Source: Dentipellis sp. KUC8613 (lineage: Eukaryota; Basidiomycota; Agaricomycetes; Russulales; Hericiaceae). From it: a stretch of DNA of 17,443 nucleotides. Shown here in pieces: positions 8,530 to 17,443 of this stretch (its first letter is position 1; each line of letters begins with the position of its first letter). The stretch lies in contig NSJX01000179.1 of assembly GCA_002286715.1 (NCBI GenBank), positions 1 to 17,443 of the forward strand, given 5' to 3'. A model generated the notes under the pieces. The model was not told where the DNA came from, did not search any database, and saw only the letters and a program-made list of their open reading frames with translations. The translations under genes were made by a program, and so were the position numbers.

Positions 8530-11435
8530 ATGATGTGGGATACTCAGCAGCAACCGCAGGAAGGGGGCGAATATCGACCTCCCCCAGGACCTCCTCCGCC
8601 TGATGCTGGCCCGTCTTCTATTCCGTGAGTCTGTATAACCTTGCTTGAACTTGCCTATTCTGAATCGCGTATGAAGTTTTCCTATGGAGATGCCGTAAGT
8701 CAATCCCTGAAGTTGCCGCCCAGCATCGTTTGTGACTGTTCATGCCAGCCAACCCCAAGTCGCTCCACCTGGTGCTGCTGCGAGCGTCCACAGCAACCAT
8801 CCTGGTGTTCCTGGCGCACCTCCCAGTATACCCGGGGTCGCTACTAGCATTCCGCTGCATGGTGTACCTGTATCAGCAGGGTAAGCTTATATGTCGTGTC
8901 TGTAACTTGCTTCCCTTGACTCGTATACATTCCAGGGGCCGACCGTTTGCGCTGTCCCGCAATTCAGCCGAACCGTAAGCCTGGCATTCCTTCTCTCGTT
9001 GACGCCTATACATATATAATGCCTTACTAAATATAGAACGTACCTTGTCCCTCACGCCCACTCTACGCGTTCCCACTCTTCACGCCATCGGACGCGACAC
9101 GAACCTCACCATTCCCACCATGAACACGGCGGTCCTCCGCCTATTCCTCCTTCGCAGACATCGCATCATCACGGCCACAGACATACCCACACAGTCTCGC
9201 TCATGCCTGAAGACGCGTACCGTCACGACCACCGGTCCCGGTCGCGTCATGGGCGTCACCACTCCGCGCCTGACGCGAACGTCCCAAAAATAGTCATATC
9301 TCGTGCGTATACAAACATTATATACATATAATTGTACCTGCAAAGTCATTCTGAACTACTTCCTCGACATAGCACCATCAGAACGTGGGCACACGCCCCC
9401 TCCGCCTCCTGGTACGCGGCAACAGATCCGTGTGCGCTATGCAGATCCAGTCCCGGGTCACTCCCACAGGGATCATGGCGAACCGCGCGGTATCCTCCAA
9501 CATCGCTCCCCGCCTCCTGACGGGCGCGTCCCGCGCAAGTTGCAAAAGCGCCGTCCTGAGGGTGAGAGTGGACAAAGGTCGGCGCGTCGCAAGAGTCGCA
9601 GTCGCAGCCGGAGTCGCAGCCGTGAGCGTAGGCAGGCGCACGCTCATGCGCAGGCACAAGCCATGGCTCAGGCTCAAGCCATCGCGCAAGCACAAGCTCA
9701 GGCACAAGCGTATGCCCATGGCCACGGCCGTGCTTATGCTCCCCGTGGAGCTGAACATGTACACGGACACGGGCATACGCATGGGATGGAGAGCGACAGG
9801 GATATCGAGAGGCGGAGGGAAGCTGCACGCGCGGACAATATTAGAGGCCTGGATTGGGGTCGCGGGCTGGAGCAGTTCCAGCACCCGCAGTTCTTGTTCT
9901 CCAAGTGCACGGGGAGGAAGAAGGCGCTTTGCGTGAGCCCGCTCGGTTATCACAGATTGGCTACGCGTGCTGATCAATTTGGTGTAGATCGGGATCAACT
10001 ATGCGGGGCAGAGCCGACCGCTGCATGGTTGTGTGAACGACGCGAAGAGTGTCTACCGGTTCCTTATCAGTACGTTGCTGTTTCTGCTGGGAGGTTTCGG
10101 ATGGGCGACTTACATATGTGGCTGAAAGAGTATTATCACTACGACCCCAAGAATATCATACTCCTGACGGATGATGCGCGAAACCCGAGGGACCAGCCAA
10201 CGAGGGCCAACATGCTTGCTGCCATGCGTTGGCTCGTCAAGGGCGCGCGGCCGCACGATTCATTGTTCTTCCATTGTACGTCCACCATCTGCTTCGATGC
10301 TTGCACGATCCTGACTACGACCATGCAGATTCGGGTCATGGCGGGCAGACGCGCGACAAAAATGGCGACGAGGTGGATGGCTACGACGAGAGTGCGTTTC
10401 CTCGTCCCTGACTCTTGTGACACAGCATTAACAATATAGCCAGTCATCTTTCCGGTGGATTATCAGCGCGCAGGCGATATCGTGGATGATGTGCGGTTCC
10501 TTTTTCTCTGCGACGCATTTATGAGCTAACCAAGGGTTGTATCGCAGGATTTACATCATATCATGGTCAGGCCCCTGCCACCTGGATGTCGTCTGACGGT
10601 ACGTCCGATGCACACTACATATCGCCCTAATCTGACTGCGTCGCGAAGGCTGTTTTCGATGTGAGCGTCTATTTGATATCAGAAGAAAAGGCGACTCATT
10701 TTGTTGGGGAGTAGTCGTGCCATTCCGGATCTGTGCTCGGTACGTTTGATATTTTCCCGCGTTTCTAATCTTACTTATTCGGATGCGCAGATCTACCCTA
10801 CATGGTGAGGAGTCCCAAATATCCGCCGGATAAATAGGCCTGATTTTTTTTTGGTGAAGTATCATTCCAATGGCCGATTGAAAGGCAGCGATGTTGCACC
10901 CCGCTACAAAAAAATAAAGGCCACGCCGGCCGAAGTGGTGCGGCCATATGCATGCGGCCCGGTGCATATACTAACAAAGCTGCAGATTTGTTGGAGCGGT
11001 TGTAAAGACTCTGGGACATCTGCCGATACGCAGGAGGGAGGATTGCCTGTTGGTGCTATGAGCTACGTGAGTCATGCAACATTAGCTTTGTCCTCCGGAG
11101 CGATTTTCAATTTGATATTGTAGGCTTTCTTGAAAGTTCTCAGTAAGCTTCAATTCAATTATGTTACACCCATTTGACGTACTAACGGTATGTGATATAC
11201 AGAACGCAACCCTAAAATCACGTACCGCGATCTTCTGCGGGGACTCAAGTAAGCATCGTTCCTTTAGTAAAAGGACGTTATAGATGTGTTTTCTGCAGGG
11301 ATGTGACGAGGAGATACAAACAAAAACCGCAGTTGTCTGCGGGTCATCATATAGTATGTCCAGCTCCCCTTCGCCGCCTGATGCTCTGCTTGACCACCTC
11401 GTTTTCAGGACACAGAACGCCGGTTCCTCATGTAG
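8530..11435 (+). CDS. MCA1: Type I metacaspase with long low-complexity prodomain, 20 exons, 618 aa
   Basis: Exons: 8530-8624, 8677-8694, 8749-8880, 8936-8974, 9037-9302, 9373-9932, 9988-10069, 10129-10275, 10329-10391, 10444-10490, 10548-10598, 10649-10660, 10715-10739, 10791-10804, 10860-10937, 10986-11066, 11124-11142, 11203-11248, 11299-11353, 11409-11435. All 19 introns (48-70 bp) are GT-AG and phase-consistent. The p20 domain starts near residue 358: ALCIGINYAGQS, GCVNDAKSVYRFL, ILLTDDARNP, then FFHYSGHGGQT with catalytic His450, and AVFDSCHSGS with catalytic Cys506. The p10 part has WSGCKDSGTSADTQEGG, GAMSYAFLKVL and QKPQLSAGHHIDTERRFLM. By family it is a caspase-like Arg/Lys-specific, Ca2+-dependent cysteine protease linked to cell death and protein quality control. 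The prodomain (about 357 residues) is Pro-rich, then His-rich (21 His in 88 residues, 96-183), then an SR repeat (257-270) and an Ala/Gln repeat (271-298). The 18-nt exon 2 is the least certain exon. Confidence 0.9.
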
Positions 11436-11817
11436 GAGCGTCCGCGACGACTCGGCTTCACTTCTTGGCTTGTTCACATATGAACGTTACGACTCAAGCT
11501 CACGATCCGAAACGAAGAATATATATACCATGTAGTAAGGTCAAAAGGGTGAGAGCATGTACTCTCGGAGACCATGCACACCTTCGCCGTGAAGGATACT
11601 GTGCTGGGTGCGATTTCTTGGATTGTATGATTATCTATACCCCTCTTATTTCTTGGAACGTCATTATGCACTTATATAAATAATGACATGTATGTCGGTC
11701 AACTTTCGTAGGGCTCTTGGGATAATATTCTAACTGAGCTCAGTAACTGCGGGAAGTATTCCGGCCAAATTGCGAACATGGACTCGCAGAGCGAGGCGCA
11801 CCCAAATCCCTTGTAAA
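11436..11817. other. Convergent intergenic region, metacaspase and SDR 3' ends
   Basis: About 380 bp lie between the metacaspase stop and the stop of the minus-strand SDR. Short frames on both strands show no family features. The region is AT-richer than its neighbours (for example TTATATAAATAATGAC around 11673) and probably holds both 3' ends. I see no RNA gene or mobile element. Confidence 0.5.
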
Positions 11818-13039
11818 TTAGTCCATTATCAACCCCCCATCGATCGACACAGCTTGCCCTGCAGCCATGTACAAATGTCAGCATGTTCCTATATCAATAA
11901 GACGTGCTCACCTGTTATGTAATGGGCTTGCGGGGAGACCAGATAGGAGACCAGGTGGGCGATGTCGTCTGGATACCCAGTCTTGGCATGGGAGATACCC
12001 AAGCCCTATCGAGACGATCAGCTTAATGCTGTGTACCAGTGCAGCATAGGCAAAATGGACGGACATCTTTGACTTTCTGGATACCGTTGTCAACCTTGTC
12101 GACTGTATGCTGTATGGGCATGAGCTCGTGGGGAGAAAAGGAAGGACGAACATATGGGCGTGTCTATGACACCGGGGGCGTATGAATTGACGGTGATATT
12201 GTGCTCCGCGAGTTCTAAGGCTAGCAAAGTATCATCGAGTAAGCGATTGTTATGGGAGGACCTGCTCCGAGAGTTATCTCGTACCAGCGCATTGAGTTAG
12301 GCCGCGTACAGCAAACTTCGCTGCACAATAGGGGCCTAACGTTGCGAAACCTCACGTGCCACCCAGATCAGCTACTACAGTGTCATTCCGGATACTGGGG
12401 ACTCACCTCGCTTGCCGCACATGGAAGAGGCGCCTAGAATGGCCGACAATTGAGTGGGAAGTAGAAAGACAAGTGGACACCCTGTCTTACCAATGATGCG
12501 ACCTCCTTGACCTTGCTTGATCATCTGGAGTGAAGCGTACTTGTAGCACAGCATAAGGCCTTCCACGTCGACGGCCATCATGTTCTTCCAATTCTGCAGG
12601 TTCACTGTCACGTACTGTCAATAAAATCTACAATGCTACAGCATGTCACAGAAGAACATACACTCCGAAATCGTTGCACTTGGCGACCCGACACCGCCGT
12701 GCACGACGCCCGCGTTTGCTATCATCTGCTCAAGTGAGCAAACGGGCCCATGAAATAATGGAGCAGACGTACCACATCGAGGCGACCTAGCTTTTGCACG
12801 GTCTCGTCCACCATACGTTTTACCTCGTCCTCAGAGGAAACATCGGCTAGGACGGCGATGGCTCGCCTGCCCTTCGCCTGTATTTCTGCAACGATCTTGT
12901 CCACAGCCTCGCGCTTGAGGCCGATGTCATTAATGGCTACATCGAGTCCGTCGTCTGCCAATCGCAGAGCAATGCCTTGGCCAATCCCTTGAGATGCGCC
13001 TGTGACGATTGCGACACGAGTGTAGGTGCTGTCAGACAT
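11818..13039 (-). CDS. Short-chain dehydrogenase/reductase, butanediol/diacetyl reductase-like, 9 exons, 259 aa
   Basis: Exons: 13039-12773, 12725-12662, 12604-12491, 12433-12407, 12350-12285, 12220-12152, 12102-12065, 12005-11912, 11858-11818. Introns are 47-64 bp and all phases fit. It is a classical SDR: the Rossmann dinucleotide motif TGASQGIG is at residues 14-21, with VAINDIG ending beta-2, MIANAGV, ASSMCGKRG with the catalytic Ser, PYCAAKFAVRGLTQ with Tyr and Lys (YxxxK), SYAPGVIDTP, TGYPDDIAHLVSYL and the terminal SIDGG motif. Length and motifs match NAD(P)H-dependent acetoin/diacetyl (2,3-butanediol) reductases, though the substrate cannot be fixed from sequence. Intron 4 ends in a rare GAG; a TAG 15 nt further would also keep frame but delete five residues before the catalytic Tyr. 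A second copy lies at 16224-17178. Confidence 0.85.
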
Positions 13040-13904
13040 GATGAGGGGAGAGTATCGATGTCAGGAGAAAGACAAGGTGTCCGAGCCGTTGCGGCTCATA
13101 CCTGTATATATGTATGGATGTCAGACATGACGACTCGAGGATGACAGCCAGGGCACCGACTCGGAAGTGCTGCAAGGCGGTAGAAACATTTCAAAGATGA
13201 AAAGCACCTCTGTCCTCGTGGAGATAAAGCGTAAGTGAGTACGTCAGTGAACTGTCGAAGAAGCTTTGAACGAAGGTTGGGCTGTTCGATTGTCCTCAAA
13301 GCGCCCGGCGTACACGGTGATGCTGCGATGAGATAGTACGCGAGAAGGATCGAGGCTTTGGGTCCAGTCGGAGCCGTCCAGGGTCTTCATCCGTCTATCC
13401 CGTTGATGCCGCGGCAATATCATCATCGAGGGGGCTTTGCGAACAGGCTGTTGAATGTGCGGAAGTGGTTTGCGCACGGAATATTTGGACGCTGCTGTTG
13501 CATCCGCAGTGTTTGATCATAAGTATCGTCGAGTTTAGTAGTTATATTTTCTTTCAACCTGCCTGCTTTGTCTATGTATGACGTCCTGCCGATTCCAATG
13601 CTTGGCGCCGTCTCTTCGATGGATAGTCACTGTTGCCGAACTGAGGATAAAAGATCATATGCACCACATACGAAGTTACTGAGGCGAGCACATAATCATG
13701 AAGAAGATCAGAGGAGCAGAAGTCCAAATCTCAAAGGCATTTATCGCTGGTAGACAGAAGAGAACGTTGGAATTGACCTCGACCACAAATGACAAGTTCG
13801 GAGTCTTCGGACTCCAGAGCACTCGCAAATTGCCGGCCCATACGCAAGCCGCAAGTGACAGGAGTCACGTTTGCATCGTGAGGTCACATGTCACGATTAT
13901 GGAC
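13040..13904. other. Intergenic region upstream of the SDR gene
   Basis: This stretch of about 865 bp has no supported gene. The first part is the SDR promoter. A 12 bp sequence spanning the SDR start codon (TGTCAGACATGA, + strand 13030-13041) recurs exactly at 13119-13130, with an ATG in the same context, but its frame cannot be spliced correctly into the SDR. Short open frames elsewhere lack features. Confidence 0.5.
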
Positions 13905-14422
13905 GCGTCCGGTCACCACGTGTGATGGTCGTCGACTTCAACTCACTGACTTTCACAACAACCAAAGCCACATGCTGTCTATTGATACGTGTTCTTATGC
14001 TGTGTCAAAGCTTGCTGTGTCTGTATTGACCTGTGCCTCCAGAAGTGAGACCTTGATGATGACTTTGGACCACGTCTTGGCACTGTGGCGAAACGAATCT
14101 TTGACCGATGCCAAAACATTTTGGCAGCAGATCAAACCAGGTCTCGCTGAGTCTCGACAGCATGTCTTGCATTGGCCGTATGTCTCAAAAGCGCCACAGT
14201 AAGATGTCGGATTTGTCGGATCCTCAGCGGGACTGCGCTTTGCTCAGTGGGCTGTCTTTGACCTGGTCGAGACGACATAAAATGCAAGACACCATGTCGA
14301 CCCTTGCTCATCTCTCGCTCCCATTCTTTCACAAGTACCGTGCTCATCGAAGTAGACATTCCTCCGCAAGATCTGACTTCATTAAACCCAGCAGAGTCAA
14401 GATCTACGTCGCGCTCCGTAAT
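13905..14422 (+). repeat. Duplicated 5' flank of the F-box gene, copy 2
   Basis: This is the inverted counterpart of 6149-6640. Recognisable shared stretches are CACCACGTGTGATGG against CACCACGCGTGACGG, CACATGCTGTCTATTG, TTTGGACCACGTCTTGGCA, TTTCACAAGTACCGTGCTCA and CTCCGCAAGATCT. The outer boundary is fuzzy at about 13900. The block leads without interruption into the F-box pseudogene, so gene and promoter were duplicated together. Confidence 0.8.
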
Positions 14423-16038
14423 ATGGCGTATGTACACGGCCGCAGTGTGGTTAGAGCTGACTCCAACTTAGCTATAAATGATTGCTAACGATGAGACAGA
14501 ATCTTCCCCGTCAACACTCTAGTGTCCGCCCGCATAGTGGACGACAATGCTATATCACAGGCCTGCCCTTCGAATTATTGGCTCAGATATTTAAATTGAA
14601 TCTAACCGCGTCCAAGCATCAGGGATTTTCCTCGAAAATCTCTAGAAGCATCGGAAATAGAGAAGTTCCTCTGGACCATCTCACATACATGCCGCAACTG
14701 GCGGCACGTAGTTACCTCGATTCCCACCCTCTGGAACGTAATCGACGTCTTTGGGGACAAGTCTCAAGACCGCTCTCAGGCCATTCGTATCCAGTCGCAT
14801 CTCAGGTACTCGCGGACCTTGCCACTGGATATTGCTATGCACACCGTCACTGCGGAGGATCTCACTCGCTTTGGTGCTCTCTTGGCCCAGACCGGCCGAT
14901 GGCGCTCCCTTTCTCGTCGCGAAATGTCAGGTGGACCCGACCAACATCCTGCCTATGCTCACGAAATTCTCGGCACCATTCATGCGAACCTTGATCATCG
15001 ATTGCCATCAATGGGAGGACCCGCTCAGCTTCGAGTTTAGCGAGCATCCGATGCGGTGGGCATTTGCCCCAGGCATCTGCCCACTAACGAAGAATGGGAC
15101 TAGGCCGCTACAGCTTCAAACTCTTTCCATCAGTGGCGCTCAGCTGGATTGGCGACGGCCTGCCTTTCGCGGAATCACTCACCTGAAGCTCACTCGAGCG
15201 TTCGACCTGTTTTTCAACCCCAAACTCAACGATATGTCAGACTTCATCGCCGGCTCTCCGGATCTGAAGACTCTGGAGCTTGAATGCACTCTTACGTGTT
15301 TGGAAGCTAGCTTTGAAGACCCTCGCAGAGGCCCGCCTATAGAGCTGAAGAAGCTGGAGCATTTCACACTTTCTGCTTACTCGGAGGAGGACTTCTACGA
15401 GGTCATGAGGAGCCTACACATGCCCAATCTTCGCATGCTCACCGTCACACTGGCTGACGGCAACTTCCTCCCGCTCCTGCAAGAGATGAAGAAGCCATAC
15501 AGGAGCACCAGACGCTCCCTTCTTGCGTCGTTGGAAGGTATGAACATCGACGAGTGGGACTGCGAGGAGGGAAATGGTTCTTGCGAGGCATTATACGAAG
15601 AACTGAAGAACATCCGCGTTCTCTCTGTTGGCCGTAAATTCGGAAAGTCTAGAGGCTGGATGGAAGGCGTGATCGCCTTGACCGACGCGTATGGGCGCCG
15701 TGCCTCTAGGTCGCCCCCCCCAGATTTTGCCCCGCTGGACTATGGCTATAATTTGGGATGCAGACGTCAGCAATTTGGCCCCCCTCGTGGCGGCAAGAAT
15801 GGAGATTGGCCTTCCCTTGCGCTAGCTACTTGTGCAGACCAGGCAGGAGCTCCCGCAAAGCCATGTTGATTGGCTCGTCCGAAATGTGGACGTCTTTGGC
15901 ATCATTGAGAGCGAGTATCCTCGTAACTTGCCGGACTTGATGAAGATCAATGATGCGCCGGTAGGATGCCTTGCACTCGAGACGCTGTGCGGGGATGCAG
16001 GGTTTGAGATTATCGCAGTGGATCAGAACGAGGACTAG
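14423..16038 (+). pseudogene. F-box gene copy 2, broken by frameshifts and a stop
   Basis: This is the inverted, decayed paralogue of the F-box gene at 4536-6148. Exon 1 (14423-14449) still encodes MAYVHGRSV. The intron (14450-14499, 50 bp) keeps TTGCTAACGATGAGACAG, and exon 2 opens with the F-box start (GLPFELLAQIFKL). Comparison with copy 1 then shows three frame changes: near 14640-14690 within the F-box, near 14910, and near 15712 at a run of eight Cs. A TAG at 15823-15825 replaces the Lys codon of PLRKLFVQ. Between breaks the LRR-like body remains clear, for example QLDWRRPAFRGITHLKLTRA and LKTLELECTLT in one frame from about 14915 to 15710. A functional full-length product is not possible. 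Confidence 0.9.
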
Positions 16039-16223
16039 TTACCGAAAGTGAAGGATCCGTGGAATCGTTGTAGTAGCGACTTGAAGTGAGTATCTGGTCA
16101 TTTCACGCATATCTCGATGAAAATCATGATTTTTATATGCTTGAAATATCGAAGATCTTATTTTATAACCGTACCCGGCAGCCACTTTAGTACATGTCAA
16201 ACTGGGAAAACGAGGCATCAATA

Positions 16224-17178
16224 TCAGTCGAACAACAGACCGCCGTCAATGATTGTTGTCTGCCCTAGAGATATGCGTATAGGATTTGAGTTCACCTGTA
16301 TATAGCGTGAGGGGAGAGATGCATATACCACTTATAAAGTGAGACGCGGGCGACGCGATGAACGACACCCATTGCGCGATGTCGTCTGGATACCCGGTCT
16401 TTGCCTGCGGAAAACCTAGGGTCTTTTGAAAAGAGTCACAATTACGTTCAATGTCAGCAAGCATGGGGTAATGTGATCCACATACTTCCTTCAAGCGCTC
16501 GATACCACCGTCCTTGTGCACTTTGGCTATGAGGAGCGTGTCAGTGGAGCGGTGATCTCAGTAGAAGACTAGTTCATACTCATTGAAGTGTAGATGGTTC
16601 CCGGGGCATAGGCATTGACGGTGATGTTATACTCAGAAAGTTCTTGAGCTATAAAAAAAATTAGACCAAGATGGGGTTGAGGACTCGGAAGAGACCGACT
16701 TACCCGCGCACTGCGTCAATCCACGAACAGCGAATTTGGACGCGCAGTATGCGCCGAGGGTCGGCACGCCCCTCTTTCCGCAGATGGATGAAGCACCTGT
16801 TTGCGCCGCGACGTATCGTCTGGGTGATCCTTTCAAAGAAGAATTTGAATTTACCTATGATGCGCCCACCACCACCTTGCTTGATCATTTGCCTGGCGGC
16901 GTACTTATAGCAGAGCATGACTCCCTCGACATTGACGGCATTCAGGTTCCTCCAGTTCTGCAGTGACGCTAATGAACTAAGTGAAAATGACGGCATCGGA
17001 GAGCAGACGGTGTTCATACTGTCTACTATTGTCATATGAGGAGGGCCGACACCACCGTGTCCGACACCGGCATTCGCAACCATCTATGTGATTCTGTGAG
17101 TGTTCGCCATGTCGCAGAGACTTGGGACGTACGACATCCAGCCGGCCCAATTTCTCCACTGCATTTGCCACCATCACC
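16224..17178 (-). CDS. Second SDR, paralogue of the 11818 gene, 5' exon not in window
   Basis: Exons: 17178-17133, 17083-17020, 16968-16855, 16796-16704, 16648-16580, 16526-16486, 16422-16329, 16264-16224. Introns are 49-64 bp. The segments MVANAVEKLGRLDV, MVANAGVGHGGVG, NWRNLNAVNVEGVMLCYK, GASSICGKRGVPTLGAYCASKFAVRGLTQ (catalytic Ser, Tyr, Lys present), AYAPGTIYTS, TGYPDDIAQWVSF and IIDGGLLFD are all intact. Six exons have counterparts in the first SDR, five of them of identical length (64, 114, 69, 94 and 41 nt). The N-terminal cofactor-binding part (TGxxxGIG) is missing: upstream of 17178 there is an acceptor-like CTAACTGACAAG, then repetitive DNA. Either exon 1 lies beyond 17443 behind an unusually long intron, or the gene is 5'-truncated. 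Confidence 0.75.
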
Positions 17179-17203
17179 CTTGTCAGTTAGTTTGACCAGT
17201 AAG

Positions 17204-17443
17204 ACATGGGCCACCCGACGTGCACACTGCACATAGCCCATCATACATGGGCCACACGACGTCAGCCCATGAGAATTGCATGTCCGAAGCTCATGGATGG
17301 GCTGATGAGATCCGGGAATGCCGGACATCATGGGTGGGCTGATGAGGTCCCGGGATTGGTTGAATGCCGGAGGTGATGGATGGGCTGATGAGGTCCTGGG
17401 ATTAGTTAGATGCCATGCAACATGGGTGGGCTGATGAGCTCCA
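17204..17443. repeat. Minisatellite-like tandem repeats at the right edge
   Basis: The core ATGGRTGGGCTGATGAG starts at 17293, 17330, 17376 and 17422, giving units of 37, 46 and 46 bp and a partial unit that runs off the window. Just before it, a different pair, ACATGGGCCACMCGACGT, occurs at 17204-17221 and 17245-17262 (41 bp apart). The repeats occupy the place where the first exon of the adjacent minus-strand SDR would be expected. No frame through them looks coding. Confidence 0.8.

Noticed and set aside
9045..9293. Alternative frame through metacaspase exon 5
   Set aside because: The frame giving the His-rich product is the only one whose phase agrees with the exons on both sides.
9346..9998. 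Minus-strand frames opposite the metacaspase prodomain
   Set aside because: They are antisense shadows of the repetitive His/SR/AQ coding region.
13096..13130. Alternative upstream start for the first SDR (MSDIHTYIQ followed by GTATGAG)
   Set aside because: Splicing from this donor to the available acceptors puts the Rossmann exon out of frame; the ATG at 13039 gives the normal family length.
17293..17443. CRISPR-like array at the right edge
   Set aside because: Units differ in length and spacer-like parts are related to each other; in a fungal nuclear context this is a minisatellite.

Overview
The window is nuclear DNA of a filamentous basidiomycete, most likely an Agaricomycete. Genes are cut by many 44-70 bp GT-AG introns with CTNAC/TACTAAC branch sites. 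The families present (a DUF6589 protein, an F-box/LRR-like protein, a type I metacaspase with a Pro/Gln-rich start, and short-chain dehydrogenases, SDRs) are typical of that group. All exon models were built by hand from frame, splice signals and family consensus. No database search was run.

Layout from left to right: (1) 1-527, a weak proline-rich open frame on +. (2) 610-3353 (-), a five-exon DUF6589 gene, with a coding-looking remnant just upstream. (3) 3641-4237, two small mobile-element insertions: a tRNA-like, SINE-like unit and a clear 411 bp hAT-type MITE with an 8 bp target duplication. (4) 4536-6148 (-), an intact two-exon F-box gene. (5) 6763-7742 (+), an acidic, nucleolar-looking protein of unknown function. 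(6) 8530-11435 (+), a 20-exon type I metacaspase with an unusually long His-rich, SR-repeat and Ala/Gln-repeat prodomain. (7) 11818-13039 (-), an intact nine-exon SDR. (8) 14423-16038 (+), a decayed inverted copy of the F-box gene, including about 500 bp of duplicated upstream sequence. (9) 16224-17178 (-), a second SDR whose first exon is not in the window; a minisatellite lies where that exon should be.

The main structure is duplication. An F-box unit is present as inverted copies about 7 kb apart, one intact and one broken by three frameshifts and a stop. An SDR is present as two same-strand copies that differ by one precise intron gain or loss. I see no evidence of an operon-like or defence-type system. 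The most distinctive gene is the metacaspase; the best new mobile element is the hAT MITE.
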